From contig JAIORG010000125.1 of assembly GCA_021108255.1 (NCBI GenBank), forward strand, positions 1-46,649: a stretch of 46,649 nucleotides of DNA, given 5' to 3'. This document shows, piece by piece, positions 19,154 through 28,112 of this stretch. The stretch is from Anaerolineales bacterium. GTDB lineage: Bacteria > Chloroflexota > Anaerolineae > Anaerolineales > UBA11858. Positions within the stretch are counted from its first letter, which is position 1; every line of letters starts with the position of its first letter. A program made the position numbers and the translations under genes. The notes below the pieces were generated by a model, which saw only the letters and a list, made by a program, of their open reading frames with translations, ran no database searches and was not told where the DNA came from.

Positions 19154-19915
19154 ATGTACAAGAGAGCCATCGTCAGAACCCCGGGGGAAAGCTTGATCCA
19201 TGGATTGACCACTGCGGATCTTGGTATTCCGGATTACAAAAAGGCCCTGGCTCAACACGCGAATTATATCGAAGCACTGGAAGAGTGCGGATTAGAAGTA
19301 TTGGTATTGGGACCAGATGAACAATTCCCTGATTCCACGTTTGTTGAAGATATTGCCCTGTTAACAAAGAACTGTGCAATCATAACCAATCCTGGAGCGC
19401 CATCACGTAAAGGAGAGACCGCGGCAATCAAAGACATTCTGAAAGAATTTTACGGGGAGGTTGAAGAAGTCCAGGCTCCGGGAACAGTCGAAGGGGGAGA
19501 TATCATGATGGTGGGATCCCATTTTTATATTGGACTATCAGAAAGAACAAACGTGGATGGAGCGGCACAAGTCATCCGCTTCCTGGAAAACAATGGACTG
19601 AGTGGGTCTCTGGTTGAGCTGGAAGAAACTCTCCATTTGAAGACTGGAGTTGCCTATTTAGAACAAAACAATCTGATTGCATGTGGTGAGTTTCTATTAA
19701 AAGAAGAATTTAAGGAATTTAATCTCCTGGAAATAGCTGAAGATGAAAGCTATGCAGCCAATTGCATTTGGGTTAACGACAGAGTGTTAATACCCAGTGG
19801 TTATCCCAAAGCACGGGAAACTATACTTGGGGCTGGTTATTCAGTAATTGAAGTTGGGGTATCCGAGTTTCAAAAACTTGATGGTGGTCTCAGCTGTCTG
19901 TCATTAAGATTTTAA
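19154..19915 (+). CDS. DDAH-like dimethylarginine dimethylaminohydrolase
   Basis: DSTFVEDIALL, GTVEGGDIM, LHLKTGVAYL and terminal EFQKLDGGLSCLSLRF match the amidinotransferase/DDAH family. Confidence 0.82.
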   Translation: MYKRAIVRTPGESLIHGLTTADLGIPDYKKALAQHANYIEALEECGLEVLVLGPDEQFPDSTFVEDIALLTKNCAIITNPGAPSRKGETAAIKDILKEFYGEVEEVQAPGTVEGGDIMMVGSHFYIGLSERTNVDGAAQVIRFLENNGLSGSLVELEETLHLKTGVAYLEQNNLIACGEFLLKEEFKEFNLLEIAEDESYAANCIWVNDRVLIPSGYPKARETILGAGYSVIEVGVSEFQKLDGGLSCLSLRF

Positions 19916-20067
19916 GGAATCAATTAATTGACGCGTTTAAATCTCGCAGGTCACTACGCCTCTTCTGGCCTAACCATCAGATTGTGAACAGAGATCGCAG
20001 GGATCTACCAACTATCTCCAGGGAAAGAATAATCAAATAGATACTGCAGAAAAAAAGGGAAACATAT

Positions 20068-20472
20068 ATGCCGGAATCAAAATTAAAAAGTAGAACTAGA
20101 ACTATTGGGCTCAATTTATTCATAATCGCAGCTTTGTTCGGTTTAGTCTCATTAAATAAAGAAACATTGAGACCAATGTCAATCCATTCAGAGTTCGCTA
20201 GTACTATAACGGGGTGTTTTCCAAATTTCATAGCTGCCTATTTAATCAGTCTGGCATATGTAAATGCAGCTTTGAGCAAACAGTCCAAAAATAGCCGCTT
20301 AATAGCAATTCTCAGTTCTACAGTGATTTTTATAATTTTGACCATTGAAGAGCTCAAACCGATGTGGGGGGCCAGTACACATTATGATCCCTGGGATATT
20401 GCTGCCAGTGGAGTCGGATCATTGCTGGCAATTTTAACTTTTGAACTAATTACTATGATTCGAAACAAATAA
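20068..20472 (+). CDS. VanZ-like small membrane protein
   Basis: Hydrophobic helices; EELKPMWGASTHYDPWDIAASGVGSLLA motif. Confidence 0.55.
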   Translation: MPESKLKSRTRTIGLNLFIIAALFGLVSLNKETLRPMSIHSEFASTITGCFPNFIAAYLISLAYVNAALSKQSKNSRLIAILSSTVIFIILTIEELKPMWGASTHYDPWDIAASGVGSLLAILTFELITMIRNK

Positions 20473-20553
20473 AAAAAAAGCCCCTCATTGTGGTGGTGTG
20501 CACCCCGTATGCCGGACAAATAAATAAAGGCCTCTTGTAGCTAATTATTCAAG

Positions 20554-20589
20554 CTGACGTCTGAATTCCAAGGGCGTCAGTTTTGTTTT
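20554..20589 (+). terminator. Possible intrinsic terminator
   Basis: CTGACG...CGTCAG followed by TTTTGTTTT. Confidence 0.4.
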
Positions 20590-20654
20590 ATGTGCCAACT
20601 GTCCTTTACCCAAAGGGTAGATGCTTCGCGAAAGTCGTAGCAGGAGCTACGCTG

Positions 20655-20685
20655 AGCATCCCTCTTCAGGGATGCTTAGATTTTT
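20655..20685 (+). terminator. Hairpin with T-rich tail
   Basis: AGCATCCCT-cttc-AGGGATGCT followed by tagattttt. Confidence 0.4.
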
Positions 20686-20906
20686 CTATGGATTACTGGA
20701 TCAGTGGAAAGCTTAAGCATCGACGGAGGTTGATGCTCGGTCTGAGCGTAGCCGAAGACCCAAAGCTGGGACTTTTGCGTAGCCCTTCAATAAATTCAGG
20801 GCCAACCCTGGCGGGGCAGTCCCCTGGCAAATATCATGATAAACAGAAGATCGCTTTGTCTCTGAGATTCTCATGATTTCAGTTTATGGAAAACCCTATT
20901 CTTATA

Positions 20907-20950
20907 TCAAAAACACCTCCCGTATTTATATTGTACGAGAGGTGTCTTTA
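20907..20950. terminator. Terminator-like hairpin near the end of the ccm operon
   Basis: aacacctcccgta...tacgagaggtgtc stem flanked by A/T-rich tracts on both sides, so possibly bidirectional. Confidence 0.5.
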
Positions 20951-20999
20951 TTTTTGTGTCTTGTTTTAGGGGGTCAGTTCCCTCACGGGGCTTTTTTAG

Positions 21000-21155
21000 T
21001 TAATCCTGATCCTTTCGGAGGTATACATATTCCCGGTGAGCTTTTCTCCAGCGCAAAATTAAACTCATGACATATCCTGAAATCATCACCCCAAACACAA
21101 GGTAACCAGCAATCATGTAATTTACAGTATCAGGTACAAAAAATCTGGACAGCAT
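21000..21155 (-). CDS. ccmD: CcmD-like small membrane protein (51 aa), absent from the ORF track
   Basis: Hand translation MLSRFFVPDTVNYMIAGYLVFGVMISGYVMSLILRWRKAHREYVYLRKDQD*; single TM then basic tail; starts 3 nt after the ccmC stop. Confidence 0.75.
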   Translation of the reverse strand: MLSRFFVPDTVNYMIAGYLVFGVMISGYVMSLILRWRKAHREYVYLRKDQD

Positions 21156-21158
21156 GGG

Positions 21159-21866
21159 TCACTCTCCCTTTGAATAAGAGTCTATCCGCAGTACATCAAC
21201 CTCAGCTCGTAATTGCCCCAATCGAATCCGATGCCAGAGCAAATCAGCAAAAAAGACCGTAAAGGCTGCCAGGCTGAAGAAAAAGGTTAATTTCATCGGT
21301 GAATCCATATTAAATCCGCCCTGGCTGGCAGCTTCAGCGCTGCCAATAACCACCGGGTGAATAGTCCGCAGCATCCGGATGGAAATAAACGTCAGAGGTA
21401 CGCTGAAAAAACCAAAGATGGCATAAATCGCCGAAAATCTTGCTCGACGTTCTGGATCATCCACTCCCTGCCTCAACAGCAAGTAGGCTGCATAAATCAG
21501 CTCAACAATTGCTGCTGTTGTTAACCGTGGTTCCCAGGTCCACCAGGTATTCCAGATTGGTCTGGCCCAAATAGAACCCAGGACAATTGCTGTCAGAAAA
21601 AATATCAAGCTGATTTCCACCGCGCCATTCCCTGCAATATCCCACAATAAATTCCCTTTGCGCAGATAAACAACTCCAGCTATCGCGGCTACCAGGAATC
21701 CCAGCATGCCTACCCAGGCGGTGGCTACATGGAAATAAAATACTTTCTGCACCGATCCCATCATCACTTCTACCGGGACATAAAAGAACACCAGGCCGGC
21801 AGCTACCAGGATCATCAAACCGGCGACGACATCAAGAATGGTAAGTAAATTTGGTTTTTCATTCAT
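21159..21866 (-). CDS. ccmC: Heme exporter CcmC
   Basis: QKVFYFHVATAWVGML, WARPIWNTWWTWEPRLTTAAIVELIYAAYLLLR, FGFFSVPLTFISIRMLRTIHP. Confidence 0.93.
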   Translation of the reverse strand: MNEKPNLLTILDVVAGLMILVAAGLVFFYVPVEVMMGSVQKVFYFHVATAWVGMLGFLVAAIAGVVYLRKGNLLWDIAGNGAVEISLIFFLTAIVLGSIWARPIWNTWWTWEPRLTTAAIVELIYAAYLLLRQGVDDPERRARFSAIYAIFGFFSVPLTFISIRMLRTIHPVVIGSAEAASQGGFNMDSPMKLTFFFSLAAFTVFFADLLWHRIRLGQLRAEVDVLRIDSYSKGE

Positions 21867-21869
21867 ACT

Positions 21870-22544
21870 TCATTCCTCCACTACAAAATCAAATACCATA
21901 AAGGCCGCTGCGGTAAATATCAAATCATAAACGATTAACAAATTCAGCCAGGCTGAGATTTCCGTCAGCGGAACCATTAACAAAAATCCCTGGCTGGCTT
22001 TCACAGCCGCAATAATAACCGGCAAAGACAGCGGAAACAGCAGGATTGGAAGCAGGATATCACGCGTTCTGGCTTGAATTACCATTGTCGCCAGCAGCGT
22101 TCCCACTGCAACATATCCAATGGAACCCAATACTACCACTAATAAAAATCCGGGTTGAAAGACCGGAACCTGGTACAGGAAACTGTACACTGGCAAGACT
22201 ATTATTTCTACCAGCAGCATAAAGATTAAATTGCCGATTGCCTTCCCAAAATAAATCACACTTCGATCAACCGGGGCCAGCAGCAAGCCATCCAGGCATC
22301 CTCGGTCTTTTTCAACCGCCAGAGACCGATTAAGCCCAATAGTTCCCGCAAAAATAAATGTTGCCCACAGCACTCCCGCGGAGAGGGATTCCTGAGCCTG
22401 AATGTCCAGCTCAAGGGCAAAGTTAAAGATCAGGATCACCAGCAAGGCAAATACCAGCATAGCGGACAAGTTCTCTCGTGTCCTCCATTCCGCGGTGAGG
22501 TCCTTCCAGATCACAGCCCGGATCGCGTTCAGGTAAGATTTCAT
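21870..22544 (-). CDS. ccmB: Heme exporter CcmB
   Basis: IWKDLTAEWRTRENLSAMLVFALLV, GLNRSLAVEKDRGCLDGLLLAPVDRSVIYFGKA. Confidence 0.92.
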   Translation of the reverse strand: MKSYLNAIRAVIWKDLTAEWRTRENLSAMLVFALLVILIFNFALELDIQAQESLSAGVLWATFIFAGTIGLNRSLAVEKDRGCLDGLLLAPVDRSVIYFGKAIGNLIFMLLVEIIVLPVYSFLYQVPVFQPGFLLVVVLGSIGYVAVGTLLATMVIQARTRDILLPILLFPLSLPVIIAAVKASQGFLLMVPLTEISAWLNLLIVYDLIFTAAAFMVFDFVVEE

Positions 22545-23248
22545 GCTGATCCCCCATTTCCCTGCAGCGCCTTGCGGTAAAAAGTCACAAAATCAGCCGA
22601 ATTAAGATCTTTTGTTGCTACAGAAGCTTTTATCTTTCCTTTGGACAGGATATCCAGCCGGGATGCCAATTCAGCAGCCCGGACTAAATCGTGAGAAGTC
22701 ATTACAACTGTCCGCCCCGCAAGGGCAATCTCCCGCAGCACACTATCCAGAATTTCACCCGCTTCCTGGTCCAAACCGGTGTGAGGTTCATCCATTAACA
22801 ATATCCGGGGGTTGTGTAAAATTGAGCGGCCGATTGCCAAACGCTGCTGCATCCCCCGGGAAAAAACCCGCACCAGGTCTGATTTACGGCTGGAGAGCCC
22901 CACCAGGTCAAGCACTTCCCCTATTCGAAGTCGCTCTACATCGTATAACCTGGCATAAAAGGACAAATTTTCTTCGGCCGTGAGATCACCATAAAGCAGC
23001 GGCTGATGAGAAACTACACCCAGATGAGCTCTAACTGCAACCGCTTCTTCCGGCAAACGGCAAGAAGCCACCTGGACCAAACCGGAGGTCGGTTTGGAAA
23101 GCGACGCCAGGATTCTTAATAAGGTAGTCTTCCCGGCCCCGTTTGGTCCCAACAACGCCACGAATTCCCCAGAGCGGACTTCAAAATCCAGCTCTCGTAA
23201 TACTGTTATTGGACCAAATCGCTTAACTAGTTTTTTTACCTGGATCAT
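22541..23248 (-). CDS. ccmA: Heme exporter ATP-binding protein CcmA
   Basis: Walker A LLGPNGAGKTTLLR, SRGMQQRLAIGRS, LLMDEPHTGLD; ATGA overlap with ccmB. Confidence 0.92.
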   Translation of the reverse strand: MIQVKKLVKRFGPITVLRELDFEVRSGEFVALLGPNGAGKTTLLRILASLSKPTSGLVQVASCRLPEEAVAVRAHLGVVSHQPLLYGDLTAEENLSFYARLYDVERLRIGEVLDLVGLSSRKSDLVRVFSRGMQQRLAIGRSILHNPRILLMDEPHTGLDQEAGEILDSVLREIALAGRTVVMTSHDLVRAAELASRLDILSKGKIKASVATKDLNSADFVTFYRKALQGNGGSA

Positions 23249-23309
23249 AAAGTTGAGTTTGAATTCCTGACCAGTTAGCCCAATTTATTTTTCAATTCCT
23301 GTCTTTTTT

Positions 23310-24551
23310 TCAAGAAAGATTTTTCGCTGATTTCTCCTGAATCGAATAAACTCTCCAGCGCAATAATTTGATCTCTTCTACCTCTTGATGATCTTCCTCT
23401 AACTCGTGCTCTTCTCCACTCAATCGTCTATTCCGGAAGAAAAGCCAGCTCCCTGCCAGGATCATCACCACGCCCAGGGCTGTCAATCCAATCAAATATC
23501 CCTGGATCTCTAGTGGAGAAGATTCATCTTGAACAAGAGCAGTTTCAGAATTCTCAGAGATCTGGAACTGCAGTTCCTCCCCCCGGTTGAGTCCTCCGCC
23601 GGCATAAACCTGGAATGCGCCGCTGGTTATATCTTGAACACCAACATCTTCCAGGTAACTTCCTTTCACTTCTATTTGATTTACCGGGGTCATTACTACT
23701 ACTGCGCCAACAGGGTAATTAATTGTCTGAGCAAAATCCAGTGTATTTCCCTGATAGGGCAGCGTGTAATACACCAGTACCTGGTACACCCCGGCCCCGG
23801 GTGAAATGCTCACAGTGTCGCCAAAACCATCCTGGGTTTCCAGATAGCGCTGACCCAGGAGTCCATCCTCGAATTCAATGGCAGCTGCGCCTTCAGGAAG
23901 AGGGAAAAAAACTGTCGGTTGATCAGGAGATCCAGCGACCACAGTCGCTTCTCCATTATTAGAAAATATAAATATCTCTACGATTTGAAGCAGACCAGGC
24001 TCTGAAAATTCAACCAGAACATGGATTCGGTCAATGTGCAATCCGGAATCATCTGCTGTAGTGTCAAATAACTGCACATGCAGCCCTAATTCAGCTGCCT
24101 CAGGCGCAAATTCAGTGATTTCTGAGCGGTAAACTGCACCGCCGTAGGTAATCGAAGCAAAGTACACTCTTCCTTCCAGGAAGGGAACATCGTTAAAATC
24201 AATTATTCCAGTTGAGGGGAGTGTCAGGGTTTCCTGGAAAACCTGGGCAAAATTGTCATACGCTTCCAGTCTAACATCCAGGTCTAGATCCAGCAGCGTT
24301 CCTCCAGTATGATCACTTACCTCAACATAAACTACTTTCAATTCAGTTTCTTCCGGTGTAGTTTCATTGGGCAGGGGTTGTTCCTGAGTCGGCACTGCAG
24401 TTGGAAGAATGGGTGTATTTACCACCGGATTGGTCTTAACGGCCTCTGGAGGCGGGGTCACATCATCTGACAGGTTCAAACAGCCGGAAAGTAACAAACT
24501 GATGCCCAGGATACAAAGGACAGGGATTGAAGTATATATTCGCCGATTCAC
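23310..24551 (-). CDS. Lipoprotein/membrane-anchored extracytoplasmic protein of unknown function inside the ccm operon
   Basis: Start taken as GTG at 24551 (GTGA overlap with upstream stop); lipobox LLLSGC; C-terminal TM LIGLTALGVVMILAGSWLFF. Confidence 0.65.
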   Translation of the reverse strand: MNRRIYTSIPVLCILGISLLLSGCLNLSDDVTPPPEAVKTNPVVNTPILPTAVPTQEQPLPNETTPEETELKVVYVEVSDHTGGTLLDLDLDVRLEAYDNFAQVFQETLTLPSTGIIDFNDVPFLEGRVYFASITYGGAVYRSEITEFAPEAAELGLHVQLFDTTADDSGLHIDRIHVLVEFSEPGLLQIVEIFIFSNNGEATVVAGSPDQPTVFFPLPEGAAAIEFEDGLLGQRYLETQDGFGDTVSISPGAGVYQVLVYYTLPYQGNTLDFAQTINYPVGAVVVMTPVNQIEVKGSYLEDVGVQDITSGAFQVYAGGGLNRGEELQFQISENSETALVQDESSPLEIQGYLIGLTALGVVMILAGSWLFFRNRRLSGEEHELEEDHQEVEEIKLLRWRVYSIQEKSAKNLS

Positions 24552-25012
24552 AATTTTTCTCCACACTGTCCACAGAATTGATCCCCCGTTTTCACAGCCT
24601 TTCCACAATGCGAACAAAAATTGGTTTTTTCCTTCTTCAACTCACGGCGGCGGGCTTCTATCATCTCTTCCAGGTCATCCTCACTTGCTGGAACTGAGGA
24701 AATACGCTTATCGGCCGGGATATTTTTTTCCAGCTTATCCACCTGCTTAATTATCTCAGCAGCCTGGGAAAGCAAAATATCCCTGTTCCGAGTATGTTCC
24801 ACGGAGGATATCTTTTCCAGATCAAATTCCAGATCCAAATCTTCAATAGAGGATAATAATCTTTCCCTTTCGGCGGTGAGAGAATCATACTTTCTAGGCA
24901 CCTGTGCCCCACGAGTATCCGTCTCTACCAGAAAAGGGCGAATAATTATGACCCCTGTCAGAATAAATATACCCAATACGATTAAAAAAGAACTCACAGC
25001 CATGAACACCAC
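24548..25012 (-). CDS. CcmI-like N-terminal TM/coiled-coil protein with C-terminal zinc ribbon
   Basis: N-terminal TM, coiled-coil YDSLTAERERLLSSIEDLDLEFDLEKIS, then FCSHCGKAVKTGDQFCGQCGEKL. Confidence 0.6.
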   Translation of the reverse strand: MVFMAVSSFLIVLGIFILTGVIIIRPFLVETDTRGAQVPRKYDSLTAERERLLSSIEDLDLEFDLEKISSVEHTRNRDILLSQAAEIIKQVDKLEKNIPADKRISSVPASEDDLEEMIEARRRELKKEKTNFCSHCGKAVKTGDQFCGQCGEKL

Positions 25013-25023
25013 CCGTCTATAGT

Positions 25024-25536
25024 TCAGAGATCCAATAAAGGATCAATGTATGATTTAATTTCCTCCAGGGACATAAAGGGACCGATCCGGACATGGACAA
25101 TGACACCATCCTGATCAATGATATATGTTTCTGGAACACCAGTAATTCGGAATGCCTGGGAAATTTTTGTTCGCAAATCCGGCCCATTGGGATAGGTGAC
25201 CTGAAACTCTTCCAGGTAAGCTAACGCTTCAGGTTCGGTATCCACATAGTCTACTCCCAGGAATAATACATCTCCCCGGGGTTGGTAAAACTTGTAGGCA
25301 GCCTCCAGATCTAATGCCTCAGGTTTACAGGATTGACACCATGAGGCCCAAAAATTCACCACAATTACACTGCCACGGTAATCAGAAAGCTGATATGTTT
25401 CACCTGAAAACGATATTAACTCAAAATCCGGAGCTATCTCTCCCCGGCCGACCTGTCCCTGCTGGGATTGAATTAAACCCACTCCCAAAATCATTAGAAG
25501 TAATACTAATCCTCCCCAGATTAATAATTTTTTCAT
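25024..25536 (-). CDS. ccmG: Thioredoxin-like CcmG/ResA family protein
   Basis: N-terminal signal/TM, FWASWCQSCKPEALDLE, GVPETYIIDQDGVIVHVRIGP. Confidence 0.88.
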   Translation of the reverse strand: MKKLLIWGGLVLLLMILGVGLIQSQQGQVGRGEIAPDFELISFSGETYQLSDYRGSVIVVNFWASWCQSCKPEALDLEAAYKFYQPRGDVLFLGVDYVDTEPEALAYLEEFQVTYPNGPDLRTKISQAFRITGVPETYIIDQDGVIVHVRIGPFMSLEEIKSYIDPLLDL

Positions 25537-25538
25537 AA

Positions 25539-26051
25539 TTATCCTTTGGATCTTTTATTTAATTCTTCTTCCACCCGGCTGATGTACTCGTCTGGCGCTT
25601 TCTTGAGTTTAGCCGCTTGCTTGGCATTCTTCCGGGAACTCACCTCCGGTTCTGCTTTTCGCCAGCGTTGAAATGCTCCTATTAGAAGGACAAAGCCTCC
25701 CACAAAAATCAACAAGGGCACAATGTAAACCAACCAATTAAACCCGCTCCTGGGGGGTTCCGCAAGAACTCGATCGCCGTACTGGTCCACAAAATATGTC
25801 TTAATCTGGTCCTCTGTCCAACCCTCACTGAGCCTATCCCGGATAATACCCCTCCACTGTTCACAGGCTGTAGTGCCGCAGGCATCCAGGGGTATATTTT
25901 CACAGACCGGACAGTAAAGCTGTTTGGCGACTGCATTTACATCATCGTCTGTTGGATATGAACCCTGCGCCATTGCAGATCCTGGAATTAAGGCAGCCAG
26001 GATTAGTATGGATGTTAATAACAATAGATAACGTTTTGTATAATTTATCAT
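25539..26051 (-). CDS. ccmH: Cytochrome c biogenesis protein CcmH
   Basis: LYCPVCENIP, IIRDRLSEGWTEDQIKTYFVDQYGDRVLAEPP, C-terminal TM; start ATG overlaps the ccmF stop (ATGA). Confidence 0.9.
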   Translation of the reverse strand: MINYTKRYLLLLTSILILAALIPGSAMAQGSYPTDDDVNAVAKQLYCPVCENIPLDACGTTACEQWRGIIRDRLSEGWTEDQIKTYFVDQYGDRVLAEPPRSGFNWLVYIVPLLIFVGGFVLLIGAFQRWRKAEPEVSSRKNAKQAAKLKKAPDEYISRVEEELNKRSKG

Positions 26052-28075
26052 CGAGCCCTCACTGGAAGCGGTTTGGATTTCTTGTCGGGCCAGGTTGTCG
26101 CCACAACCCCAATAATGAATACCCAGGCTCCTATCCAGAGCCATTTTACCAGCGGATTGTGATAAACCTTAAACGTCGCACCTTCTGATGAGACCACTTT
26201 CCAATCCACCAGGATTACATAAAAATCATCTACCAATGTGCTGCGTACACCAGGAATAGTCGCAGGTTGGTTTGAATCATAATAAAAATCTCGCCGGGGA
26301 TACAAGGTGTCTATGGTTTGACCATCCTTGTTTACACTTACAATAGCCCGGGCTACATTTCTTCCATCAGTGGTATCAAAGATATCAAGCTTCTCGTACA
26401 CCATTGTATAGGAACCCAGACTCAGTTCTCCTCCCACTGGAATTGTTCCCTGGGTTTCTATTTGGAAAAACTCAATCCCGATGATCCCCATTGCCATCAT
26501 GACAACGGCGATGTGGATGATCATCGCGCTGAAAGCCCGTTGGTTCCTTTTAAGGACATGCACTATCGAACCCCACAGGGAATCTTGTCCCTTCTTTCTC
26601 CGCACTCTTGTACGCCGGAAGAATTCAAAAGCATTCACGGCCAGCACAAATGCCACCAACCAGAAAGCCACTACTGCAGGCCAGCGTGTTAGCCCTCCAT
26701 AAAGCGGCAAGGCAATTCCAATTAATGACACGATAAATGGCTTCCAAAGCAAGCGCCCCAGGTGTTTAAATGAAGCATAACTCCAGACGGCCAGGGGACA
26801 GATCACCATAATCATTAACATGCCGCCCAGGATTGGGCCAGCAACCCGTTCATAAAATGGCGGCCCTACTGTAACCTTTTGCCCTGTCACCAGTTCAGAA
26901 ATTTTTGGGAACATCACTCCCCAGAAGGAGGTAACCAGGATCCCTAAAAGGAGCACGACACTGATGATGATCAATGATTCCTTGGAAAAGAATGAAGTCA
27001 GCACCTGCCGGGATTTGAGGTAACTCCATCGCTTGTTCAGCAGCCACAATGAACCAATCAGGTTCAGTGCGATAAAGCCCAAGAATATTGGGCCGATCGA
27101 GCTTTTCGAAAAAGCATGCACCGAGGATAGTAATCCAGAGCGAGTCAGGAAAGTTCCAAAGATAACCAGGTTATAGGTCAGGATTATTAAAACCATGGTT
27201 AACTGTTTAAACATGCCCCGCTTTTCCTGGATTAGTACGGTATGTAAAAAAGCCGTTCCCGCCAGCCAGGGCATCAAAGCAGAGATCTCTACTGGATCCC
27301 AGCCCCAATATCCTCCCCATCCCAGGACATCATACGCCCAGCGGGCTCCTAAAACCAATCCCAGGGAAAGAAAGAGCCAAGCCCATAATGTCCAGCGCCG
27401 GGAGAGCTGAATCCAGCGGTCATCTGCACGTCTGGTAATTAAACTAGCCATGGCAAACGCATAGGGAATAATAAAAGCAACAAATCCCAGATACTGCATG
27501 GGAGGATGAATGATCATCCCCGGGTGCCGCAGCAGCGGATTTAATCCAGATCCATCCCTGGGAAAGAGCTGAATACCACCAGGAGGGCGGGAAAATGCTG
27601 TTGTGATTCCCTCTGAAGTCTGCCAATAACTGACAAATGGATTTTCAAAAAAAGTATTTAACAATACAAAAAATGCCAGGGTTGCTAAACTGATCACAAT
27701 TACCCAAGGCAGCAAATCCTGATCCCGGTCCCATTTCCGAAGCGTAACAGCAGAAGTGAAACCCGCCAGCAGCCAGGACCAGAAAAGCAGCGACCCTGCT
27801 TGTCCTCCCCAGAGAGCGGTGATCTTGAGATAATCCGGCATGCTCAAACTGGAGACTTTAGCGACATACTCAAATTCAAATCGATTCGTCAATAGGAGAT
27901 ATACAAGGGATCCAACAGAGATAGTCAGAAGCGGGAATACAAGGGTCATTGCCCGCTTTGCGCTGAGAACCCAGGCTTTCTGTTTCTTCTGCTCACCATA
28001 GAATGCTGCACCAATTCCGTAAATTGAAACGACCAAAGTTATTAACAAAGATCCAAAACCAATATCAGCTGCCAT
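26048..28075 (-). CDS. ccmF: Heme lyase CcmF
   Basis: WD/WGG domain GWGGYWGWDPVEISALMPWLAGTAFLHT; multi-pass; HPPMQYLGF. Confidence 0.95.
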   Translation of the reverse strand: MAADIGFGSLLITLVVSIYGIGAAFYGEQKKQKAWVLSAKRAMTLVFPLLTISVGSLVYLLLTNRFEFEYVAKVSSLSMPDYLKITALWGGQAGSLLFWSWLLAGFTSAVTLRKWDRDQDLLPWVIVISLATLAFFVLLNTFFENPFVSYWQTSEGITTAFSRPPGGIQLFPRDGSGLNPLLRHPGMIIHPPMQYLGFVAFIIPYAFAMASLITRRADDRWIQLSRRWTLWAWLFLSLGLVLGARWAYDVLGWGGYWGWDPVEISALMPWLAGTAFLHTVLIQEKRGMFKQLTMVLIILTYNLVIFGTFLTRSGLLSSVHAFSKSSIGPIFLGFIALNLIGSLWLLNKRWSYLKSRQVLTSFFSKESLIIISVVLLLGILVTSFWGVMFPKISELVTGQKVTVGPPFYERVAGPILGGMLMIMVICPLAVWSYASFKHLGRLLWKPFIVSLIGIALPLYGGLTRWPAVVAFWLVAFVLAVNAFEFFRRTRVRRKKGQDSLWGSIVHVLKRNQRAFSAMIIHIAVVMMAMGIIGIEFFQIETQGTIPVGGELSLGSYTMVYEKLDIFDTTDGRNVARAIVSVNKDGQTIDTLYPRRDFYYDSNQPATIPGVRSTLVDDFYVILVDWKVVSSEGATFKVYHNPLVKWLWIGAWVFIIGVVATTWPDKKSKPLPVRAR

Positions 28076-28112
28076 TAACTATCTCCCTGCCATTAATATT
28101 TTATGGGTATTA

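Noticed and set aside
20583-21070. Plus-strand ORFs 20583..20876 and 20873..21070
   Set aside because: Lie over hairpins, terminators and the ccmD frame; no domain-like sequence.
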